Shown here piece by piece: positions 1 through 6,995 of a DNA stretch of 11,058 bases (positions are counted from its first letter, which is position 1; every line of letters begins with the position of its first letter). Source of the DNA: JBFJVZ01 sp041623895 (lineage in GTDB: Bacteria; Planctomycetota; Planctomycetia; Pirellulales; Pirellulaceae); the NCBI GenBank assembly GCA_041623895.1, contig JBFJVZ010000270.1, positions 1-11,058 of the forward strand, in the 5' to 3' direction. The notes below the pieces were generated by a model, which worked only from the letters and a program-made list of their open reading frames with translations, did no database searches and was not told the DNA's origin. A program made the translations under genes and the position numbers.

Positions 1-1657
1 CGGCAAGAAGCGCGTGCGTGTCGGTTTGACCACCGTTGTTGGCAAGCCCGTCCAGATTCGCGCTGACAGCGAGCATGTCGCCGCCAAAGCCGGCAGCAGA
101 GCCAACCACTTCGATCAGGTTAAACCCATTGCTGTTGAAACTTCCCAGCACATCTTGATCAGCGTTGGTCGCCGTGTTGCCGGCCACAATCGTATTGGAA
201 ATGTTGACGGTGCCAGCTTTGTTGTGAATGCCTCCGGCGTCAGTGGCGTCGTTTAAGGTGATGGTCGAATTGATCACCGAGACAGTCGAATCCGTCCACA
301 AACCTCCGCCAGAGTTGCTGGCAGTGTTGCCGCTGATCGTGACGTTGGTTAGCGAACCATCCACGGCTCCATGAAAGTGAATCGCACCGCCATCAACGGC
401 CGAGTTGTTGTGCAGCAGTACGCTATCGAGATTCGCGGTGCCACGGACATAGATGGCTCCACCTTTGTCGCTGGTGTTGTTGGTGAGCGTCGCGTTAGCA
501 AGATTCAGGGTACTGGTGTCGTCGACAAAGATTCCACCGCCATTGCTTTCGTTGCCGCCCTGAATCGTCACACCTGATATGGTGACGACGCTGGTGTCGT
601 GAAGATGAAACGCTCTTTTGCTAAGCCCCGCTGCATCAATCAGGGACGTGCGTGCATTGGCACCGTTGATAGTAACATCCTGGAAGACATGGAGGCTATC
701 AATCGTTAGCGTGTAATCGCCGGCAGCCAACTCAATCGTGTCGCCGCCACCGCCTGCGTTGGTAATCGAGATCGCTTCACGCAGCGATGTCAGACCATCG
801 CCGCCGTCGATGATATCGTCAAACGTATCGACGGTGATGGTGGCGAGTTTGTGTTGCCAATTCTGTTGAAGCTGACTGCTGAAAATGAGATTGGATTCGA
901 TCGCTCCGGCGCTGTACTCGAGCTCCCAATCGCCGCCATAATTCGTATGGCCGGTATCATCGATGCTGGCCGCGACGTCCGCGGCTGAAAGTGCACGAAT
1001 CGATTCCAACATTGTTTGGCCGCTGCTGCTGCCCGCTAAATCGCAACCGTAAAACAGGATGTCCGCATCGGCTGTCAGTCGCGTTTGCCATGACGCGATT
1101 TGTCCGGCATAGCCGATCACGTTTGACTGGCCAAGCCAGACATTGCCCAGCTTCACAGACCCTTGCTGCGCATGAGACACGATATGCAGCGAAGAAACTT
1201 CGCTTCGCGCATCAAGGATCTCGGTGATTTGGTCGATTCCGTCTCGTGAGGCGTCCAGAACGAACACGTCGTCGTGCCCAATTGACGTTTGCAGGTCATC
1301 CAACAATTGCTGCAGATCCGGGACCGCTGAATCGATGATGATGATTTCATCAGTCGATTGCTTGCTGTCCGCGACTTGAGCCAGCGTTTCAATGGTTGGC
1401 AGATCAGAATCGGGCAGCGTCGATGAATCGACTTCGACGACCATCGCTGCCTGATCGCCAGCGAGCAAACTGCCCGGATCGATCGGTGTGGCGCTAAACA
1501 GGATCCGCGGTTCTAAGTCATCGACGTGCGGTGTTGGATGCCGTCGATCACAGATGCGTGATCCCGGCGCCGCGAGCATCGCTCGCTGCATGCGCGATAT
1601 CGCTTCGTCAGCAGCGATTCGCCACCGCGCCCACCTGTTCTGTTGACTTCTTGACAT
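1..1657 (-). CDS. LEPR-motif / DUF4347 / beta-helix giant surface protein (N-terminal part, 3' end outside window)
   Basis: Reading leftwards from the ATG at 1657, an open frame of 552 codons runs off the window. An in-frame TGA lies four codons upstream, so this is the first possible ATG. Residues 1-47 are basic and lack a hydrophobic signal peptide. LEPRILFSATP follows at 48-58, matching the LEPR-XLL motif found near the N-termini of very large planctomycete proteins. Residues ~105-250 are a DUF4347 domain, with SLHIVSHAQQG (156-166), ILFYGCDLAG (200-209), ADVAAS and YGGDWELEY. Residues ~273-296 are CSLREA-like (GLTSLREAI, Thr replacing Cys). About 300-500 form a right-handed parallel beta-helix with repeated GGAI/GGGL and N-N-T/S turns. 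From ~500 a NLIE...ANLDGLANNGGQT...ALL segment resembles a choice-of-anchor Q module. It is probably a secreted or surface adhesin-like protein (inference). It is divergent from the exporter-like operon and could be its cargo. Confidence 0.9.
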   Translation of the reverse strand, partial: MSRSQQNRWARWRIAADEAISRMQRAMLAAPGSRICDRRHPTPHVDDLEPRILFSATPIDPGSLLAGDQAAMVVEVDSSTLPDSDLPTIETLAQVADSKQSTDEIIIIDSAVPDLQQLLDDLQTSIGHDDVFVLDASRDGIDQITEILDARSEVSSLHIVSHAQQGSVKLGNVWLGQSNVIGYAGQIASWQTRLTADADILFYGCDLAGSSSGQTMLESIRALSAADVAASIDDTGHTNYGGDWELEYSAGAIESNLIFSSQLQQNWQHKLATITVDTFDDIIDGGDGLTSLREAISITNAGGGGDTIELAAGDYTLTIDSLHVFQDVTINGANARTSLIDAAGLSKRAFHLHDTSVVTISGVTIQGGNESNGGGIFVDDTSTLNLANATLTNNTSDKGGAIYVRGTANLDSVLLHNNSAVDGGAIHFHGAVDGSLTNVTISGNTASNSGGGLWTDSTVSVINSTITLNDATDAGGIHNKAGTVNISNTIVAGNTATNADQDVLGSFNSNGFNLIEVVGSAAGFGGDMLAVSANLDGLANNGGQTDTHALLA

Positions 1658-1943
1658 GATGCCCCATCAAGATTCGGCCACACCGAAAGGCAGCGGACCG
1701 ATTCGCCCCATTTCTCGCCGCCTCGACCGCAAGTCAAAGTCGTGGAGAAGATTTAGTTCCGACAACGCCTGCCCCAAACAGGAGTTGTCCAGCTGAACCT
1801 TAGGTAATCGGAGGCGCACGTGTCGTTGTTGTTAAGACAGGTAACGCAGGAAGCATTGCCGGGCGGTTCGGGTTAGTCGTATCGCACCGCTTGTGAAGGC
1901 AACAGGCAACGGCTCCACCGTCATTCACCCCCAACGCTGTGCA

Positions 1944-2030
1944 TTTGATTCAACACCTGTGCCGATTGTAGGGGAGCAGACGAAACATTCCGGAATTCAC
2001 GCGTCGACGCGTTTGGACGTTTGAATCAAC
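1944..2030. promoter_or_regulatory. Pair of TTTGAWTCAAC near-palindromes, possible operator sites
   Basis: TTTGATTCAAC at 1944-1954 and TTTGAATCAAC at 2020-2030 differ at one base. The core TTGAWTCAA is a 9-bp palindrome around a central A/T. The copies lie 76 bp apart start to start, about seven helical turns. That suits a dimeric regulator bound on one face of the DNA. The core resembles an FNR/CRP-type half-site sequence but without the usual internal spacer, so the regulator family is not inferred. Confidence 0.35.
1999..2012. repeat. Perfect 14-bp palindrome ACGCGTCGACGCGT
   Basis: The 14 bases read the same on both strands with no central spacer. The palindrome sits just left of the second TTTGAWTCAAC copy and about 120 bases before the TolC ATG. 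It could be a protein-binding site or a chance GC-rich palindrome. Confidence 0.4.
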
Positions 2031-2045
2031 TGAGCGGACAGATGT

Positions 2046-2080
2046 TTCAATTTTGGGCAGATTGAACCGAATGGTTAAAT
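2046..2080 (+). promoter_or_regulatory. Weak promoter candidate overlapped by an inverted repeat, upstream of the TolC gene
   Basis: TTGGGC (2053-2058) and TTAAAT (2075-2080) are separated by 16 bases and would start transcription a few tens of bases before the ATG at 2132. The match to the sigma-70 consensus is only partial. A 6-bp inverted repeat, TTCAAT (2046-2051) / ATTGAA (2061-2066), overlaps the putative -35 and could serve as an operator. Planctomycete promoters are poorly modelled by the E. coli consensus, so this is a guess from sequence alone. Confidence 0.25.
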
Positions 2081-2131
2081 TTTGCGGGTTTGGCGAAGTG
2101 TAAGCACGAGCGCCCGAGCCTGCTGATCTCT

Positions 2132-4105
2132 ATGGCAGCAAGAATCCGAATATCGAATGATGATGGCAGTCCGGGCAACACGCTTCGTGTTACTTGGCTG
2201 CTGGCTGTTGCAATTCTGTTGACGGCGCCGGTGCGGTGGGCGCACGCACAGACCCCACGGCCAATCACAGCTACGCCCCACGGAATCGAACTTGCTCTGC
2301 AAACGGTCGTCAGTGGGTTACACGCGGGCGCCGCTGCTGGCAATCATCAAACGCCGACGCCCGCAAACGCTGACACCAAGATCCCCGCATTGACGGTGGC
2401 CGTTGACTTACCGTGGATTCCAGCGCCCGTGACGCACGGACCTTGTGGCAATCGGCTTGATCAATACCGCGGCCGTGCCCTGGGAATGACCAAAGAAACC
2501 AAGCAGGCGCCACGCGTCGATGCGATCGCCCAGATGGACATGTGGTGGGATGAATCGCTGGCAACGCCACTCGGTCTGGCAAAGCGGTCGATTCCTGTCG
2601 ACGTGGCAACCTTGACGCACATTGCGCTGTCATCGTCTCCCTACGTCAAATCGGTACTTACCGAACCGCGGATTCGACAATCCGACATTGTGATAGCGGA
2701 TGCCGAATTCGATTCGATGATGTTTTTGGAAAACAAGTTTGCTGACATCAGCGAGCCACGAAACAGCATTCTGCAGACCGGCGACGCACGATTCCGCGAC
2801 GAAACGTATTCTTCGGCTGGAGGGCTCCGAAAAAAGACGCGGCTTGGTGGCGAACTGGAAATGGTTCAGCGCGGTGGATTTCAGGAAAACAACGGTTTTT
2901 TAGACCCGAATCCTCAAGGCACTGCGCGATTGGAAGTCAACTTCACACAGCCACTGCAACGCGACGGCGGCCGCGCGGTGAACAACATTCGCATCTTACT
3001 TGCTCAACTGGACCTGCAAGTGACCAACAGCCAGGTCCGAGCAGATCTGGAAGACCATTTGATCGACGTCACCAGGGCGTATTGGGAGTTATATCAGGCG
3101 CGCGCCGAATGGTTGCAGCGCGAACGATTGCTGCAAGGCGCCGAACATCTGTACCAGGTCTTGCAGGCGCGCAACGAAGTCGACTCACAGCAACGTCAAA
3201 TCTTGCGCGCCCTATCCGCAGTCAAAAGCCGGAAATCAGATTTGGCACGTGCAATTACGCGAATACGAAACGCGCAATCGAAGCTGCGGCTGTTGACCGG
3301 TAGCCCCGAATTGATCCATGCCGGGCAGTTTGAACTAACACCACAAGACCGGCCGCTTACGATCGAGGTTGACGTATCCACAAAGGATTCGATCATCACG
3401 GCGCTGGATTATCGGCCAGATATCTCCGAGGCAATCCGTCGTGTCCAGGCAGTGAGCGCCAGGGTGGGCGTGGCCCGCAATCAATTGCTGCCGCGACTGG
3501 ATTGGATATTGGGAGGTTATGTGGCAGGCGTGCGAGGAGACCGTGACATTCTGGGTGCCTGGGTCAATCAATTTGACGAGGGACGGCCCAGTTACTACGT
3601 CGGCTTTGCCTATGAGTTGCCGATCGGCAATCGGGCCAGCAAGGCGCGGCTCAACCGAAATCGCTGGGAGTTCTCGCGGGCGATCTATGAATTCCACCAG
3701 GCCACCGAGGTAACATTCACCGAAGTCGAGATCGCCGTTCGTGAAACCAAAACCACGTTCACCGAAATGGTCACCAGGAACCAGGCGGTCGAAGCGGCCG
3801 GCAACGAGGTCTTGTACCTGCAAGATCGCTGGGATCATCTGCCCGATCCCAATGAATCGGCAATTCTGCTGATCGAAGACTTGCTGGACGCACAAGAACG
3901 GTTGGCTGATGAAGAACGCGATTTTGTTGCGGCCCAGACGGCTTATGCCATGTCGTGGGTCCAACTCCGCAAAGCGATGGGCATTCTGCTGCGATTTGAC
4001 TCGCTGGCACCTGCCAATCCGGCGTCGGCAATCGGGCCCGCACCAGCCATGCTGGATCACGATGGCGGCCAGCAAGGAGCCTCCCTGGAGGCACCTCAAC
4101 AATGA
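2132..4105 (+). CDS. TolC-family outer-membrane channel protein with long N-terminal extension
   Basis: The product is 657 residues from the ATG at 2132. That start puts a signal peptide at the N-terminus: a hydrophobic core around 20-32 and AHA|Q as probable cleavage after residue 39. A TTG at 2090 would add 14 residues. No strong ribosome-binding site marks either. Residues ~40-150 are a low-complexity, Pro/Ala-rich mature extension not typical of TolC. The OEP fold starts near 155 (PVDVATLTHIALSSSPYVK). The first repeat's helices cover ~300-390. The second repeat has the family's strand-to-helix signature YELPIGNRASKARLNRNRWE (494-513) and helices to ~620. Family members form trimeric outer-membrane channels with periplasmic tunnels that dock HlyD/AcrA-type adaptors. 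Three adaptor-like proteins are encoded downstream. The mature protein has no lipobox cysteine at its start. The stop overlaps the next gene's start by four bases (ATGA), implying translational coupling. Confidence 0.92.
   Translation: MAARIRISNDDGSPGNTLRVTWLLAVAILLTAPVRWAHAQTPRPITATPHGIELALQTVVSGLHAGAAAGNHQTPTPANADTKIPALTVAVDLPWIPAPVTHGPCGNRLDQYRGRALGMTKETKQAPRVDAIAQMDMWWDESLATPLGLAKRSIPVDVATLTHIALSSSPYVKSVLTEPRIRQSDIVIADAEFDSMMFLENKFADISEPRNSILQTGDARFRDETYSSAGGLRKKTRLGGELEMVQRGGFQENNGFLDPNPQGTARLEVNFTQPLQRDGGRAVNNIRILLAQLDLQVTNSQVRADLEDHLIDVTRAYWELYQARAEWLQRERLLQGAEHLYQVLQARNEVDSQQRQILRALSAVKSRKSDLARAITRIRNAQSKLRLLTGSPELIHAGQFELTPQDRPLTIEVDVSTKDSIITALDYRPDISEAIRRVQAVSARVGVARNQLLPRLDWILGGYVAGVRGDRDILGAWVNQFDEGRPSYYVGFAYELPIGNRASKARLNRNRWEFSRAIYEFHQATEVTFTEVEIAVRETKTTFTEMVTRNQAVEAAGNEVLYLQDRWDHLPDPNESAILLIEDLLDAQERLADEERDFVAAQTAYAMSWVQLRKAMGILLRFDSLAPANPASAIGPAPAMLDHDGGQQGASLEAPQQ
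4087..4091 (+). promoter_or_regulatory. Ribosome-binding site GGAGG of the SecA-like gene
   Basis: GGAGG lies inside the end of the TolC gene, 10 bases before the ATG at 4102. It supports that start and re-initiation at the ATGA overlap. Confidence 0.6.
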
Positions 4106-6057
4106 TTGCTTGGAGTTCGCTTTTCCGCGATGCCGCCGATCGCTCCGCAGCGGCGAGCAAGACACAGCATAAACTCAACCAAGACGGCTGGATCACACAA
4201 ATCATTCAGCAGTCGCAGCGAATTGCCATCGCGCTGCGCCACTGTCAGCCCGCCGCACTGCAAGCCCACACGGAAAGGCTTTGCCTGCTGGCTCGTCAGC
4301 AATCTGATGTCGCCGACGCGAAATTATTGTCTCTTGCCGCGGGTGCCGTCATCGAATCGGTCCGGCAGACACTGGGGCTGCGGTTATTTGAAGCTCAGTT
4401 GCACGCGGGAATTGTGATTAGTTGCGGCGCCGTGGCGGAAATGCAAACCGGTGAAGGCAAAACGTTGGCCGGGGTCCTGCCAGCTTATGTCCAGTCACTG
4501 CACGGTCGCGGTGTGCACGTTGCGACGACAAACGCGTACCTGGCCGGTCGAGACTTCCAGCAGCTGTCGCCGGTCTTCTCGCGACTGGGATTGACGACTG
4601 GCTTGCTGACCAACGAAGCAACGACAGAGCAAACGCAAGCAGCGTATCGGGCCGATATTACGTACGGGACGGGACACGCTTTCGGCTTCGACTTCTTGCG
4701 CGATCAATTGACGTTCAGTCAGACCGAATCGCAACAAATCGGCACGGCTTCCTACGATCGCATCTGCGGCAATGCTCCCGAAGCCCGATTGCGACAACGC
4801 CCGCTGCATGCCGCCATTGTCGACGAAATCGACCACGTGCTGATCGACGATGCCGCCTCGCCACTGATCCTTAGCGCCAGCAGCCAAGGCGACGCGGCGG
4901 ACGCGGAGATTCATATTCAAGCACGGATCTTAGCCAAACAGCTCGTCTGCGAAGCTGACTATCACATCAATCACAGTCATCGATCGATCGAATTGACCGA
5001 TCGCGGACTGGGCACGGTCTACGAAAATGATTTGCTGGCCGCGCATTGCCAGTTGCGCCGCCCGTGGCATGAGTATGTCGTGTTGGCCCTGCGGGCAGAG
5101 CATCTCTTTCACCGCGACGTTCACTACGTGGTCAAGGACCAGGAAGTACAGATTGTCGATGAATCGACGGGGCGAATTTTCGCTGACCGTTCCTGGTCAG
5201 ACGGCTTGCATCAGGCGGTCTTGGCAGCCGAAAACCTGCCGATCACGCCGGAGAATTCATCACTCGCCAAGATCACACGCCAAAGGTTCTATCGCCACTA
5301 CAAAACCCTCGGCGGGATGACAGGGACAGCCAGGGGTTGCGAAAAGGAATTTCGATCCGTTTACGGATTGGCGGTGTGCCAGATACCGTTGCGGATGCCG
5401 TCCCGCCGCCGCCTCGAACCGATGCAACTTTGCCAGAGTGTGCAAGCTAAATTCGAGCTGATCGCGGACGAAACGGAGACCCTTCATCGCTGCGGGCGTG
5501 CCGTTCTGATTGGGACTCTGAACATTGCGCAAAGTCAGACGATCGCTAGTGAACTTCGACGCCGCGGTCTTCCCTTTCAGTTACTCAACGGCGTTCAAGA
5601 TGCCGAAGAAGCCGCCATCATCGCCCGCGCTGGTCAGCCGGCCGCGATCACAGTCGCCACAAACCTGGCTGGCCGCGGCACGGACATCAAACTCGATCCG
5701 GCGGTAAGTGAACTCGGTGGATTGCATGTCATCGTGGCTGAACACCATGCTCTGGCTCGCGTCGATCGGCAGTTGATTGGACGATGTGCAAGGTGCGGCG
5801 ACCCGGGGTCGGCGCGGTTCTACCTCTCACCGGACGATCAACTCTTCCGCCAGAGTGCACCTTGGATAGCGCGGGCCATCAAACGATCGGACAAGCACGG
5901 TGACTTTCACTGCTCGCTTGCCAAGCAGGTCACGCGGGCACAAGCAGAAATGCAGTCCAAAGCAACATCCATCCGCTGGCAAATGCTGCATATGGATCGC
6001 GAAAACGAATCTTTACTGGATCCAAGCGACAACCTAAGCGGTTGTTGGCAAATGTGA
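4102..6057 (+). CDS. SecA-like DEAD-motor ATPase, C-terminally shortened
   Basis: The 651-residue product is clearly SecA-related. A Q-motif-like GLRLFEAQL (92-100) precedes the Walker A AEMQTGEGKT (112-121). DITYGTGHAFGFDFLRD (185-201), Walker B IVDEIDHVLIDDA (239-251) and VDESTGR (352-358) follow. WSDGLHQAV and GGMTGTA lead into NBD2 with VLIGTLNIAQS, TVATNLAGRGTDI (517-529) and QLIGRCARCGDPGSARFYLS (557-576). Both arginines of the RGRSGRQGDPG-type motif are kept (R561, R564), but neighbours are Ile, Cys, Ala and Cys. The protein ends soon after a helix matching the start of the helical scaffold (~605-635). The two-helix finger, helical wing and C-terminal zinc site of housekeeping SecA (901 residues in E. 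coli) are absent. The ATPase should be active. Pushing protein through SecYEG is doubtful. Between TolC and HlyD genes it may power export of a specific cargo (inference). A housekeeping secA is expected elsewhere in the genome. Confidence 0.93.
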   Translation: MIAWSSLFRDAADRSAAASKTQHKLNQDGWITQIIQQSQRIAIALRHCQPAALQAHTERLCLLARQQSDVADAKLLSLAAGAVIESVRQTLGLRLFEAQLHAGIVISCGAVAEMQTGEGKTLAGVLPAYVQSLHGRGVHVATTNAYLAGRDFQQLSPVFSRLGLTTGLLTNEATTEQTQAAYRADITYGTGHAFGFDFLRDQLTFSQTESQQIGTASYDRICGNAPEARLRQRPLHAAIVDEIDHVLIDDAASPLILSASSQGDAADAEIHIQARILAKQLVCEADYHINHSHRSIELTDRGLGTVYENDLLAAHCQLRRPWHEYVVLALRAEHLFHRDVHYVVKDQEVQIVDESTGRIFADRSWSDGLHQAVLAAENLPITPENSSLAKITRQRFYRHYKTLGGMTGTARGCEKEFRSVYGLAVCQIPLRMPSRRRLEPMQLCQSVQAKFELIADETETLHRCGRAVLIGTLNIAQSQTIASELRRRGLPFQLLNGVQDAEEAAIIARAGQPAAITVATNLAGRGTDIKLDPAVSELGGLHVIVAEHHALARVDRQLIGRCARCGDPGSARFYLSPDDQLFRQSAPWIARAIKRSDKHGDFHCSLAKQVTRAQAEMQSKATSIRWQMLHMDRENESLLDPSDNLSGCWQM

Positions 6058-6093
6058 ATTACAACACGTGACCGTCCCCCGGCGCTTTTTACG

Positions 6094-6099
6094 AAGGGA
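6094..6099 (+). promoter_or_regulatory. Ribosome-binding site AAGGGA, selecting a GTG start
   Basis: AAGGGA stands 9 bases before the GTG at 6109. The ATG at 6104 is in another frame and meets TGA after one codon, so GTG is the real start of the adaptor gene. The 51-base gap after the SecA-like gene shows no terminator-like hairpin. Confidence 0.6.
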
Positions 6100-6108
6100 A
6101 TCAATGCC

Positions 6109-6978
6109 GTGAAAAACAGAACATCAACCTTGGCAAGTGTTTTCTTGCTAGTCACAGGCACGATCGCAATGTTGTCATCCGTCGCTGGTGCTACGGAAAT
6201 CGAAGGCTTTACAGAGCCTTATCGCCAAATCGCCGTATCCGCGCCGGAAATTGGGACGTTGCAAGAATTGCTGGTCGATCAAGGCGATGCCGTCATGCAA
6301 TCGCAGCTATTGGCACGCATGAACGATTCAGTTCTGATCGCGTCTCTGGAAGTCGCTCGGGCAGCAAAGGATGCACGTGGCACTCTCCGCTCTGCCGAAT
6401 CGGCCGTAAAAGCAAAACAAAAACAATTCGAGAGTTATCGTTCGCTCCGCGAGCGTGGCAGTGCAACTCAACGCGAAGCCGATCGAGCCGAAAATGAACT
6501 CATCCAGGCCCAAGGCCAATTGCAGTCGGTTCGCGAGGAACTGGAAGTTCGGCGATTGGAATTTGAACGCATCCGTGCACAGTTACAGCATCGTCAAATC
6601 AAATCACCCATCAACGGATTTGTCGTGGCCATCGACAAAGAGGCCGGCGAGTTTGTTTCGCCTACCGATGCGATCGTGATGCATGTCGTGCAGTTGGACA
6701 CGCTGAAGGCCGTTTTCGCCGTGCCCTTGAACGTCGCCGCTGACCTAAAGGTACGACAGCAGGTCACACTGGCAGTGGGAGTTGACAAAACGGAGTGCCG
6801 AGGAATCATCGAATTCATCTCACCAACCGCCCAGCCGCAAACCGAATCGGTTGAGGTCAAAATCCGAATTCCAAACCAGAACGGAAAGATTCAAAGCGGC
6901 GCTGCATGTGTGTGGGACATGACCGCCGTCGATGCCAAGGAACAAATCAGTCAACACCGCATGCCGGCGGTCCGCTGA
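6109..6978 (+). CDS. Periplasmic HlyD/RND-type membrane-fusion adaptor
   Basis: The product is 289 residues from a GTG start. A Sec signal peptide occupies 1-28 (hydrophobic core ~8-22, VAGA|TE cleavage), so the mature protein is likely soluble in the periplasm. The first half of the biotinyl-lipoyl-like barrel-sandwich is IAVSAPEIGTLQELLVDQGD (41-60), through the segment before ~78. A long charged coiled-coil hairpin spans ~78-162. The second half is IKSPINGFVVAIDKEAGEFV (164-183). A short beta-barrel domain runs to ~272. Family adaptors bridge an inner-membrane transporter to TolC, with the hairpin tip docking on the channel. Here no ABC or RND transporter gene adjoins it. It is the only one of the three adaptor-type proteins here that appears fully periplasmic. 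It is compact for the family, with only a short tail after the barrel. Confidence 0.9.
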   Translation: MKNRTSTLASVFLLVTGTIAMLSSVAGATEIEGFTEPYRQIAVSAPEIGTLQELLVDQGDAVMQSQLLARMNDSVLIASLEVARAAKDARGTLRSAESAVKAKQKQFESYRSLRERGSATQREADRAENELIQAQGQLQSVREELEVRRLEFERIRAQLQHRQIKSPINGFVVAIDKEAGEFVSPTDAIVMHVVQLDTLKAVFAVPLNVAADLKVRQQVTLAVGVDKTECRGIIEFISPTAQPQTESVEVKIRIPNQNGKIQSGAACVWDMTAVDAKEQISQHRMPAVR

Positions 6979-6984
6979 TAGTGC

Positions 6985-6988
6985 GGAG
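6985..6988 (+). promoter_or_regulatory. Ribosome-binding site GGAG before ATG 6996
   Basis: GGAG lies 7 bases upstream of the ATG at 6996. This supports that start over the upstream in-frame candidates (6906 and the GTG at 6981). The 6906 start would overlap the preceding adaptor gene by 73 bases. Confidence 0.55.
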
Positions 6989-6995
6989 ATCTTTG

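Larger units (their letters stand above)
1658..2131. other. Divergent intergenic region
   Basis: These 474 bases separate the minus-strand DUF4347 gene from the plus-strand TolC gene and must hold the 5' regions of both. I see no credible coding frame. A short minus-strand reading (1513-1737) overlaps the real gene in another frame and shows no family signature. The part nearest the TolC gene, about 1944-2080, holds the symmetrical motifs and promoter candidate listed separately. I found no convincing -35/-10 pair for the minus-strand gene. TTGACT occurs upstream of its ATG but has no acceptable -10 at the right distance. Confidence 0.7.

Noticed and set aside
14..577. Plus-strand open frames at 14-256 and 371-577
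   Set aside because: They are complementary to the beta-helix repeats. Gly/Asn/Thr-rich repeat codons leave few stops on the opposite strand.
1513..1737. 74-codon minus-strand frame near the start of the DUF4347 gene
   Set aside because: The LEPR motif and DUF4347 domain lie in a different frame that starts at 1657 and continues through this stretch.
2090..2131. TTG start at 2090 for the TolC gene
   Set aside because: It is a weaker start codon without a ribosome-binding site and places the signal peptide core further from the N-terminus. The ATG at 2132 fits better, though I cannot exclude the TTG.
3335..4165. 276-codon minus-strand open frame antisense to the TolC gene
   Set aside because: It lies opposite a gene with clear TolC-family signatures. 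Its own translation has no recognisable domain and an odd composition, so it is a shadow of GC-rich coding DNA.
4102..6057. Reading the SecA-like gene as the cell's only housekeeping secA
   Set aside because: It lacks the finger, wing and zinc-binding tail, has altered NBD2 residues and sits inside a TolC/HlyD operon. An accessory paralogue is more likely.
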